Shown in pieces: positions 36,869 through 45,999 of a stretch of 64,000 bases of DNA (the first letter of the stretch is position 1; every line of letters begins with the position of its first letter). The notes under the pieces were generated by a model, which did not search any database, was not told the DNA's origin, and saw nothing but the letters and a program-made list of their open reading frames with translations. Location: the NCBI GenBank assembly GCA_025093985.1, contig JACAAK010000003.1, positions 2,914,001 through 2,978,000 of the forward strand. The letters are read 5' to 3'. A program made the translations under genes and the position numbers. Origin of the DNA: Calvatia gigantea (lineage: Eukaryota > Basidiomycota > Agaricomycetes > Agaricales > Lycoperdaceae).

Positions 36869-38185
36869 ATGTCCCCAAAAGGCAGGAATAACGTGACAAC
36901 GGGTCCCGAAATTGTGAGAGGGACGGAGTCGCATCTCCAGATTCTCCACCACCAGCTATGCTCAGTCGTCCGAGCAGTTCCCCGACTCGCCCGTTCCCTC
37001 CGTCGCGCAGCATCCACTGCCGTTCCAGCAAAGAAGAATGTGGCTATACCTGCCCAGGTTAAAGAAGATGTTCCCGCTGTCCAGCAGGCCCCAAACTATC
37101 CGACGACATGGTCAACCAGTCAGCGATCCCGTCCCGGTCCTGGCTCAAGCCCTCGGTTTGAACAAACAAATATGGAACTTCAGCCAAACCCTTTGAGTGC
37201 CATGGAGATGATTGCAAACGAGCCTGTCCGGCTTGTTCATGGCCGAAGGGCGGTTTGTGACGGAGGTTCGTGTTCTTTTGGCACCTTCGCTTTTGTCGTG
37301 TCGTTGACCTTAAGTGTTCTACTTTCTCGCTGCCAACTGTGTTGCTGGATTCGTTCTCTAAATGTATTTTCGTTCGATGAACCATCGAACCACCTCCTGG
37401 GCACAAATGTGTGTTCATTAGGAGGAGGACCTCTGGGCCATCCGAAGATCTTCATCAATCTGGTAAGTAAACATGGGACGCAGAGCCCCCTTATGTTCTT
37501 TTCGTAACAGCAAGGGAACACGGGAGCTGACGTTTTTTGCTCACCTCAGGATCAGCCAGGACCTCGTGCTTGCGGGTAAGTCCGGAAACACAGCCAGCAT
37601 CTCGAGCTTCCCCTGTTGGCCGATGTGCTGCGCTGTGTTTTCAAGACCCGTAGTCGGAAACGAAGAAACTGACTATAGCTTATTTATATTTTCATCTAAC
37701 CATTTGCTTCTTCAACGGTGTAACGCATATGGACTCACTTCCTTTTTCAAATGGTTTGAACCCGAAATTCGGATTCCTGGTCGAAAACCTTAACCACATG
37801 ATAAAACCTGCACCCTACGACGACCGTCTGGCAACACGCTTTACCATTTCGATCATCATTTCATCCCATTCCGCCACACCTCGCTGTCTCGCCACCCTCC
37901 TATGATCTAACTCGTGATTTGCGATCATCCCGCTGTTCGGCGGCCGCAACTCTTTTCGTTGGCCGTGTTTCAACTATGGTCTGCCAACTTGTCCAAACCC
38001 GTTGGTTTTTGACATTTTGTTGTTTTCACTTTCGCTCTCAACATTGCGGGGCGTCTGCCTTGGAAATTGGCTTACGCAGATACTGGTACGTTTGCTGGAC
38101 TGCCGTTTCCACATGCTCTGTGCTAATATAGTAATACTGTGCTTCTAGTGGTATCCGCTTTGAACAGGCCCCGCATCACCATTGA
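36869..38185 (+). CDS. NDUFS6: Complex I Fe-S protein 6 / 13-kDa zinc subunit (NDUFS6)
   Basis: This mitochondrial subunit binds zinc in the peripheral arm of NADH:ubiquinone oxidoreductase. A basic N-terminal region (RAVPRLARSLRRAASTAVPA) fits an import signal. The conserved part is NPLSAMEMIANEPVRLVHGR and RAVCDGG, then GGGPLGHPKIFINL, DQPGPRACG, and finally GIRFEQAPHHH. The zinc ligands (Cys, His and two Cys) are present. Exons join with phase agreement: GACGGAG|GTTCGT to TTAG|GAGGAGG; CTG|GTAAGT to CAG|GATCAG; GCGG|GTAAGT (exon end 37575), then a 6-nt microexon ATACTG at 38080-38085, then TGGTATCC from 38149. The microexon supplies the Tyr and most of the second Cys of CGYCG. The intron before it is 504 nt. 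The start is less certain; 36869 is the first in-frame ATG seen. Confidence 0.83.
38080..38085 (+). other. NDUFS6: 6-nt microexon of NDUFS6
   Basis: The bases ATACTG are flanked by ACGCAG on the left and GTACGT on the right, both good splice signals. With GG from the upstream exon and T from the downstream exon it reads Gly-Tyr-Cys, completing the CGYCG zinc-ligand motif. Skipping it would keep frame but delete a zinc-binding cysteine. Confidence 0.7.
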
Positions 38186-39123
38186 GGGCTACCTCCTAGA
38201 TATCTATGTATTCCATCATTAGCTTGGGTGTAACCAATTTTTATTGACTAGATTAGAGGGACGGGCTTGATTTGGAACCCTCAGTGGCTTCCAGGTGCCA
38301 AGCTCTGTTCTGCAATATGTCTCCCAATCCTGTCACCCGTGAAGCTTCATCCTGTCACCGTGATTCACAAAAACAGTTCTGTTAACCTAGGCTCTGCTCA
38401 TTATTTGTTTCTGCTTTCCAAATGAATGTTATTTGCAGAAAGAATTCGGCAGCCTTGTCCTGGCTCCGAGACAGGGAAATAAAAATACATGATGAATGGT
38501 TTGAAGAGTTGACAAGATCTACTACTATACTTAGTTTTCCGAGCTGTGCATAGCACAATAGCGAAAACGAGTAAGTGCGATACTATGTTACCAGGTTAAA
38601 GAGCGAGGGGGAAGTAAATGGTCAAGTTCAAAGAAAGGTGTGTCAGGGTAGCCAAGGATGCTAACTTATTAAAGTAGTGCGATTTAGTCAAAAAAAAGCC
38701 ACCAGGTGTGAAAGAAGTATAAAAGTAGTTATGGAACAAACAGGGGGAGAGAATGACGAGGGTTGGTTGAGATTATTGATAATGGTAGTGCTGTTGGGTA
38801 CAACCTCCTGGGTACCAAAATATAAAGCGATGCCAGGGAGAAGATATAGCTGAGAGTACCATGTATAAGATGAATGAATGCAAGAAGGTACTGGAAAAGT
38901 GAGAAGTGTTATTGTGGGGGGTCCTGTGAGAGGGGAGTGTCGAGTATGAGACAACACGGATATAGACATGAAACCAACAAGAGTCGAAGAGAAGACAGCC
39001 AAGAGATCCCCAAGGAAACCTGTAATGAATGTGGACGTGACGGCGAGTTACAACGAATGTGTAAGTCCGAATAAAGGAAGGAGGTATAGGGAGTCGTAGT
39101 CCACGGGTACGCTACAGCCTATG
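38186..39123. other. Convergent intergenic region, no gene seen
   Basis: This 938-bp gap lies between the NDUFS6 stop and the kinase stop and should hold two 3' UTRs. ORFs in it are short and lack family features. It contains A-rich stretches near 38690 and 38470. I recognise nothing else. Confidence 0.5.
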
Positions 39124-42100
39124 TTATGTATTTGACGATGACGACGTTTCGTCAGATGGTGTAGTGAAGGACATGGGTGACAGCGGTGGGTATTCCCCTC
39201 CAGCAACAGCCTCCAACTGGGAGAACGGCGGTAGTTTATTAGGCGAGGATATGTGGTTGCCAGTTGAAGACGGAAGTGGAGGCTGAATTAAGTCACCAGG
39301 ATCATCATTAGGTACCAGACGATCCGCACTGTCCCACTTATAACTCACCACTTTGAATATAGGGTTGATTACAGACTTGGCGGACTTGGGCGTGTTCCCC
39401 GACCTTGGGGGGTGGCCGTAGGGGCTTGGAGGGTGTCCATATGAGCTTGGGGGTTGTAATGTAACGGGGAATTCATATGGGCTGTTTGGGCTCTTCTGGT
39501 TGATAGCGAAATCCTTCGGCTGTTGGACTTGTTGGATCCACGGAGGGGAAGGGGATAAGGAAGGGGATAGACTCGGAGAAAGTGAAAGGGTCCCCACTGG
39601 GGGAGGAGAGACACTCCCAAGATGGCCATTTGTATTCATACTAGCCTGGGTCCGGAAATCATGCACGAGTTGACCTTCCAAAGAGAAAGAATTGGATGAG
39701 CGAGCAGAAGCAGGAAAATCGTCGAACGTCCGTAGTGAAGACATAGACGTCATTCTACTTATGTTGAATTGGCTCGGCCGGTTTCGCAAGCGCGAAGGGC
39801 CGGGGTCACTATCGACAGTAGCGAATGATATCGACGACATTCGACTGACGCTGTGTACATCAGAGGAAGACATCGAGTGGTCGTCATCAAAATCTCGCCG
39901 TCGAGCTTTGGCGATCCGTTCCGTAGACCGCCATTCGCTACGGTCACCCACAACCTTGAGCGAATCATTGTTGTGTGTTCCGAACCTGCCAGCGGCAGCG
40001 TTGATTGTCGTGCTCGTAGGCCCTACTGTGCTGGCATTCGTGACCTGGCCCTTGCGGATGGGTCCCGAGGTGTTGTGCTTGCCTTTGTTCTTCAAGAAGT
40101 CGACGCGCTGCTCATTACCCGTTTGCCATTCAACTTCCGTACCCGAAGCCTTTTGCATCATCTGGTGACGTTTCTGAATAACGGCGCGAGCCTGTTCACG
40201 ATGCGACTTCTCTGCCAACTCGCGGCGTTGCCTCTCAGCTTCGCGTTGTACTCGCTCGGCTTCTTTCTTGTTCTTTCGAGGGTCATTTTCGGGGGGCGTA
40301 GAAACACGTATTGACCGATCTGTGCTCGATGATTGTGTGCGTTTGCGTCCCGAAGATTTCGGGAGGCCTCCTGGAATTTCTTCAACAGGTGGTAGATGGC
40401 TCGACCTGTCGCCAAACAGCCATTTGGAAGGTTTAATGAAACCAAACTTGCTTGGCTTTGGTGTACCCTGAGGAGGTGGAAGGGTTGTTCGCCCATTGAC
40501 CGTCTCGAAGTTAGTACGTGCGGGTGGATCGGTGACCATGGGTGCTGTACTGCCATGCCCATTGGTATATGGCTGGGGTAGCGGTGAAGTAACCTCCATA
40601 GGATAATCTTGATGGGCAGGGACGGGCGCTGCATGTGCATGCTGTTGTGAAGGATGAGGATGCTGGATGGCGCTAGCGACGGGCGATGAGTGATACGGGG
40701 TACGATGTGTGGATGAGGCATTGGGTATAGTTGAGTGTTGGGAATTTGGGGCGCGGTGGTAAATAGAGGAGGAAGTGCCATTTTGGCGCTGGGGAGTCGA
40801 GCCATTGGCTGAGGGAGATAGGTCTTGCGGTTTGGGAATGTGGTTGCGGGGAAGGATTTCGAGAAGGTAGGGATGTTCCAGACACTGCCGGCTAGTGAGG
40901 CGCTTGTCGGGGTCGTACTTCAGGAGATCACGTATACAGTGAATAAGGGAAATGGGGACAGTGCGCTCGAACAAGGTGTGAATTTCTCTCGGGGGCGTCT
41001 GGAAATATTTTCTGTAAGCCGAAGAAAAAAGGGTTCTTGTCGAGAGAATGGTGCTTACAGGGGTGAACTGAAGTCCACAACGCTCCGCAAGTCGAACTCC
41101 TTTGGGCCATGCCCCTCCGCCAACCAGATTTTGATGCACGCCATGGTAATCATTACAGGGGTCTCCCATAATTTCGCATATCCGGTTGATTTGATCCCTG
41201 TGATCAGAGCCAGGAAAAAGGGGTTTGAGATTCACAAGCTCAGCCATGATAGTCCCCAAAGCCCACATATCCACGGGATTTGAATAATCTCTGCTCATGA
41301 GGAGAACCTCTGGAGCGCGGTACCAACGGGTGGAAACATATTCGGTATAGGGCGGTTTGCTCTTGGTCTCGCGGGCAAGGCCAAAATCCGCGAGTTTGAT
41401 GATCCCGATGACATCCTTCTCTTTAGGTGCGTTTGGGGGAGCCACGGGAGAAACAGAAACGTAATCGTGGAGGCCTATAGTTGTGACGAGTACATTTTCA
41501 GGCTTCATGTCACGGTGAAAATAGCCAGCAGTGTGGATGTGATCGAGTCCGGAGACAATTTGGCGAAAGATGTCACAAACAAGTCCACCAGCGAGAGCAC
41601 GACCCTTGCGAGCTTTAATGAGATGATAGAGGTTGCCTTCCATAGACTCGAAAACGAAGCAGAGCTGCCGGGTATCTGGAAGAAGAAAAAAGTCGTATAG
41701 AGGAATAATATTAGGGTGAAAGGGAATCGTGCGGAGTGACTGAAAGAGAAGGGGGGAAGAAAAAAAAAAGAAAAAAGAAGAAAAGAATGCATCAAAATTG
41801 GTAGAAGAGAGATGAAAAGGCCAGACGCACCTGAAGCTCCTTAAGTTTCTGACATTCGTCCCAACCGCCTGCCCACTGCTTCTTCATGAGTTTGACTGCT
41901 ACGAGTCGCTTTCCTGCCCACTCTGGACGCGCACCGGCGCCACACTGCATCGGAGAGAGGGGTGTATTGGGGGGTAGGGTCCCATGCCAATCGCAGAGCC
42001 ATACTGTGCCGAAGGAGCCATCGCCGAGACACTTGATGGTGGTGTAAGAGCGTGTCGAACCTGGGGAGAAAAGGTGAGGAAAGGCGCAAGAAAGAGGAGG

Positions 42101-42241
42101 AAAAGACGAACTTGTATTTGCATTGCCGACGACGAGGCGGCTATTGTCAATGGTAACGGAGGGAATGCCAACGACGACGATGGGGGACTTTGGAGAATTG
42201 TTTGGGATGTTGTTGCGGGACTGTGGTTGGTTTTGGTACAT
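39124..42241 (-). CDS. Ime2/Crk1-like serine/threonine kinase (RCK/MAK family)
   Basis: Kinases of this group (yeast Ime2, Ustilago Crk1, animal MAK/ICK) act in meiosis, morphogenesis and filamentation. The N-terminal exon gives the P-loop CLGDGSFGTVWLCDW and VAVKLMKKQW. The long exon continues with the catalytic loop YFHRDMKPENVLVTT, DFG in KLADFGLARE, a MAPK-like TEY in the activation loop (PYTEYVSTRWYRAPEVLL) and the region MWALGTIMAELVNLKPLFPG. An insertion of about 20-25 Pro/Val-rich residues sits between the catalytic loop and DFG. An intron (GTTCGT...CCCCAG) near 42060-42112 joins NANTSS to TRSYTTIKC. A 60-nt intron at 40999-41058 is in frame and free of stops. A Ser/Pro-rich disordered tail of about 550 residues follows, including a Glu/Arg-rich helix. 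About 950 residues. Confidence 0.82.
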
Positions 42242-42483
42242 GATATGGCGTGCATTGGGGAGTTAGAGGAAGAAGGGCATGGCAGAGAGGAATACGGGCC
42301 CACGGGATTCAGTCCAGTTCGCTTTCGGTTCATTCTTCGCTTCCCACACTCTTTCCCCCGCTTCTTCTTCGGTTCAGTCTTTGTCTCACCCAAGCCGGTT
42401 CAATTCTTGGCATCCATCAATTTTTTACGATCCAATCTAACTAACTTAACTAACTAATGGTACACTCCGCCCCATGCGGCTTC

Positions 42484-43881
42484 TTAGTACGGGACTTCAT
42501 GGAACAACTTCGACACGCTTTCGCCATAATGGCTGCGTCGAATCACCTCCCCAAGCACCTTCCCTATGTCAATGACTTCGATTTTCTTGCACTTGGCCTG
42601 ATTCTGATGCTGTGGAAGCGTGTTCGTCACAATCAACTTCTCCAGCGTACTTTCCTCTACCGTCTTCAAAGCATTCCCACTAAGGATCCCGTGTGTAACA
42701 AACCCATACACCTTTGTCGCCCCCGCCTCCGACAAGTGCTGTGACGCAAGACACAGTGTTCCACAGGTGTCCGCCATGTCGTCGACCAGAATTGCGATTT
42801 TATCCTTAACATGGCCAACAAGCACCATTCGAGACACCTCGTTTGCCTTCTTGCGTTCTTTATGGAATAGGGCAAAGTCCACCCCCAATCGATCAGCTAT
42901 CGAAGTCGCCCTGCGTTTCCATAGTTAGTTCCCGCATTCACAAATCTAGAATCCGCAAACTCCGTCACACCTTTTCGCACCACCGGCGTCTGGTGACACA
43001 ATCACCACTTTGTTGAGATCAAAGTGTGTTCGAATATACAGAATTGCGGAAGGTTCTGCATACAACTTCCTAGGTAGTCAGCCGATCTAAATAGAACATA
43101 GTTTGATTAAAATGACTCACACTGTAAGAACAAAGTTTAAGCATGCACTTCATCGGATCAAACGCCAGAGACTCACTCACTTGTCAACTGGGACATCGAA
43201 AAAACCCTGTATCTGAGACGCATGCAAGTCCATAGTCTAGATGAAGTTCCAGTTAGTATGAATTCCAACAGACTGGGAAATGGGCAAAGTCACCGCATGT
43301 AGCGGAGAATAACGATGAACTTCCCCCGGCAAACAGCAGTCACTTACAATGACATGATCGCAGCCTGCTTTTTGAATCATATTTGCCACGAGTTTGGCCG
43401 TGATGGGTGCTCTGCTCTTGTCCTTTTTGTCTTGCCTCGCGTAGGGAAATAGCGGAATTACTGCAGTTATCCTCTTCGCACTTGCGATTTTGCAGGCATG
43501 GATCATGATGCAAAGCTCCATGAGTGCAGTGTTCACCGCACCACAGCCAGTGTTGATGATGTATACATCATCCTCACGGACAGACTCCTGGATCCGTACT
43601 TGGGTCTCGCCAATGCCGCTGCGTGTCACTTCCGCCTTGGACAATGGTAGGCCGATGCTAAAGGATCAGAGTAATCATCAGTCTAGGGACTATCCAGAGA
43701 CCCCAGAGAAATGGCCCGATGAGGTGGAGTCGGCTAGGAAAGGCACCCTACCGTCGCGCAATGAGTTCGGCCAATTCAGGATGACTAGTACCTAAAAACA
43801 CAAGTTCCAGTAAGTTGACTCCCAGGTCGAGCAGAAAAACCACTCACCACTGAAAACTTTGATCCCACTACCGTTCAGCAT
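42484..43881 (-). CDS. Ribose-phosphate pyrophosphokinase (PRPP synthetase)
   Basis: PRPP synthetase makes 5-phosphoribosyl-1-pyrophosphate from ribose-5-phosphate and ATP for purine, pyrimidine, histidine, tryptophan and NAD synthesis. The start (43881) encodes [12 protein letters not shown], ending exon 1 at a GTGAGT donor. The catalytic and nucleotide elements are intact: [50 protein letters not shown], the flexible loop [14 protein letters not shown], and the PRPP-binding [14 protein letters not shown]. The C-terminus is [18 protein letters not shown], stop at 42484. Five or more short introns divide the gene. About 320 residues, without the long insertions of yeast Prs1 and Prs5, so it resembles the Prs2-4/human PRPS type. 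Fungi usually have several copies; which this is cannot be told. Confidence 0.92.
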
Positions 43882-44818
43882 CGTAGGTTGAAATCAAAAA
43901 CACGTTTTTGAATATTATTGTCCTTGTCTCACTGGGAGGCAGGGGGTGCAGGTAAGTGCAATATAGACAATAAGTTTTTGCGAAATATATAAAGAGAATA
44001 AGTGGTATTGGAAACTTGGGGGGTGGAAGAGTCGGTTATGATGAAGGGTGAGGGATTCTGTTGATGATTAGATTTTCTACTGTGTGCAGGCAGAGTGGTG
44101 CATAACCTTTGTCACAATCAGTCACTGGCCGTCCGACACCTCATCCACCATTGCCACACGTAAATTCCCACTGTGAAGCCGAGAAATCGAACCTTCTTAA
44201 TCGTTTTACGCCACGTCGACAGAGCTACTTTTTCAGTTGCTCCGGAATCTTCCCCCCAGAGCGCACCGAAGAGCCTTTGCTTTACACATAGCTTAGACGC
44301 TTACGTACCTCGATCCCAATCCATCCTCTTAGTAGATTTCATTGCCAACTATTGCAAGCAATGGGTATGGCAGGTTTTCGTGCACTTGCAATAATGTATC
44401 AAACACAGCACTCAAAGGCTCCGAAAGTGCATTGCCCCGGCAGGTGGTACGGCCACAGAACAATTCCGACTCCCGAGCCTCCCGAAGCGCTGACACACAA
44501 CACACAATCTCAAATTTTCGTCACATGCATCCCTGCAAACAGCTGAAAAGGAATGAGAACGACAGCAACCAGAGGGCAACAAGTACCACATCAAATACGA
44601 GTCTCTTGGACCCTTACATGGGATGTACGAGAATCAAGGGTGCTGCTATGAAACTCCCGCCCAAGGCTCCAGGAATAGGCCCTGTAGGCCTTAGGTTGGG
44701 AAAGTAGATTTCCTCGAGTCCTAATTCAAAGCAAAGAACGTAAAGAGTTAGTGCGTAGCTTGACATATCACGGCGATACACTGTCATCAATCCATCAATA
44801 CATCAACGTCAACCGTCA
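43882..44818. other. Upstream region of the PRPP synthetase gene, no confident gene
   Basis: This is a gap of about 940 bp. A 121-codon frame at 44342-44707 (+) has no recognisable feature and a composition like random sequence (Asn/Ser/Arg-rich), so I do not call it. No repeat, tRNA or transposon signature was seen. Confidence 0.45.
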
Positions 44819-45082
44819 TCACAGCACGTCCCCCCAAGGATCCAGCTGCCGTTCAGCTTCTTTCCCATCATACCTCAGCTCCAGAGGCCACACAAGATGC
44901 CCATCTGTCCACACGTTGATTGGTGCTGAGTAGTGCTGACATTCCGGTCCGTCGGTCTCCTGAACGGATGAGGCAAAGCTTGGTTCCGCAACCGAACCAA
45001 CTATTCGACCCTTCGGGGGTGCTTGATTCATCCATGCGTGATCTGCCAGCGGTTCAAGTGATACTGTTCCAACCTCGAACAA
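44819..45082 (-). CDS. Small hypothetical ORF or terminal exon
   Basis: The frame reads a plausible globular C-terminus (VSLEPLADHAWMNQAPPKG, then PINVWTDGHLVWPLELRYDG, ending LDPWGDVL). It is preceded by an AG that could be an acceptor (TTGTTCGAG, near 45079). An upstream exon with ATG near 45220 (MEGDGRASLSRHR) and a GTGAGC donor could join to it through an intron of roughly 110 nt. I recognise no family. The amino-acid mix (Trp, Pro, Leu, Glu) looks more protein-like than neighbouring frames, but this may still be chance. Confidence 0.25.
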   Translation of the reverse strand: MFEVGTVSLEPLADHAWMNQAPPKGRIVGSVAEPSFASSVQETDGPECQHYSAPINVWTDGHLVWPLELRYDGKEAERQLDPWGDVL

Positions 45083-45483
45083 TTGTTCCGCTTATTCGAT
45101 GATTGACGGAACTCAATTGCGATTCAACGGGTGACTATACCATGGAATGCCTCTAACAGCTTGAACCTCTGAACCACCGCTCACCGATGACGGGACAACG
45201 ACGCGCGGCCGTCACCTTCCATGACACCTCACATTACTTCCTGCTCCGTTAGGTCCTTATCATAGACACTCACGGCTAGGAGTTAGTCAACGCAACAATC
45301 ACCTCATCAACTTCCTCAACAGCTCAATTGTAAGGAAGTGATGCGTTTTCGGGGTTTCCATTCCTGACTAAAAATCCCGCGACTACCTCATCCGAGGGGG
45401 TGCTCCCCCACGTGAACTGATCGTGAGCCATCACCTCGCACTTGCCTTCGTTGATCATGATGGCTTAAGCGCTCAAGATCGAG
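45083..45483. other. Gap between two doubtful small ORFs
   Basis: About 400 bp with no confident gene. It might contain a 5' exon of the small minus-strand ORF and the promoter of the plus-strand ORF. CT-rich stretches near 45300 could be a fungal promoter pyrimidine tract. Nothing else is recognised. Confidence 0.35.
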
Positions 45484-45741
45484 ATGAGGTTCCTCTTGCG
45501 AAAGAAGTGTATATATCCACCATCTGGCACGGGACCCGTTCGCACTGTCCCCTACTTTCCGTGGGAATGGGCGGTCAAGAAACCTTACCGATTCTTCCCG
45601 TCCACGAAAGCTACTCTTCGCGCAATATCTGAAAACTTGACACAGGGCGGCATCGAAGGACTTCTCACTCAGCTTGAACGAGTTGCTAAATCAGTAGGGT
45701 CTCTAACCCGTTTAGTACAAAGACAGGGTGCCACTCAATGA
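45484..45741 (+). CDS. Small hypothetical protein, 85 residues
   Basis: A single-exon frame from ATG 45484 gives an N-terminus MRFLLRKKCIYPPSGTGPVR, a Trp/Pro/Arg-rich middle (YFPWEWAVKKPYRFFPS), and a helix-like C-terminus (TLRAISENLTQGGIEGLLTQ, then LERVAKSVGSLTRLVQRQ). Composition is protein-like and the basic start might be an organelle signal, but I do not recognise a family. It could be a real small gene or the last exon of one whose 5' exons I cannot see. Confidence 0.35.
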   Translation: MRFLLRKKCIYPPSGTGPVRTVPYFPWEWAVKKPYRFFPSTKATLRAISENLTQGGIEGLLTQLERVAKSVGSLTRLVQRQGATQ

Positions 45742-45999
45742 AATGGCAGGGCAAGCAGTTGAGGTTAGCTGAGGTAAAATATGGGAAACCATAACAATAC
45801 AAAGCTAAAAGAACAGTACAGTCAAAGTATGCAGGATTCATACCAAGGGATGGCGATCACTACTAGTGAGCTACATCTGACCCCATTGGTCCAAGGGCTA
45901 CATATCACTCACGGAAGCCAGAGCTACAAACACAAATGAAGGAGACGACAAGGGACAACCAGGTTCGAATGCAGCATCAAACAGAGCGGATGAGGCTTC

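Noticed and set aside
37473..38131. Frames of 106 and 70 codons within the long NDUFS6 intron
   Set aside because: No recognisable protein features, and splice signals flank the whole interval; treated as intronic.
44165..44200. B-box-like GGTTCGATT on the minus strand, suggesting a tRNA gene
   Set aside because: The flanking bases do not form a T-stem or an acceptor stem, and no A-box lies at the right distance.
43882..45483. Mating pheromone precursor or other CaaX mini-gene in the gene-poor region
   Set aside because: No short ORF ending in a CaaX box was seen and no pheromone-receptor or homeodomain gene is nearby.
45955..45980. GGTTCGAAT on the plus strand as a tRNA T-arm
   Set aside because: No pairing stem on either side and no cloverleaf could be drawn; it lies just past the Dcp2 stop codon.
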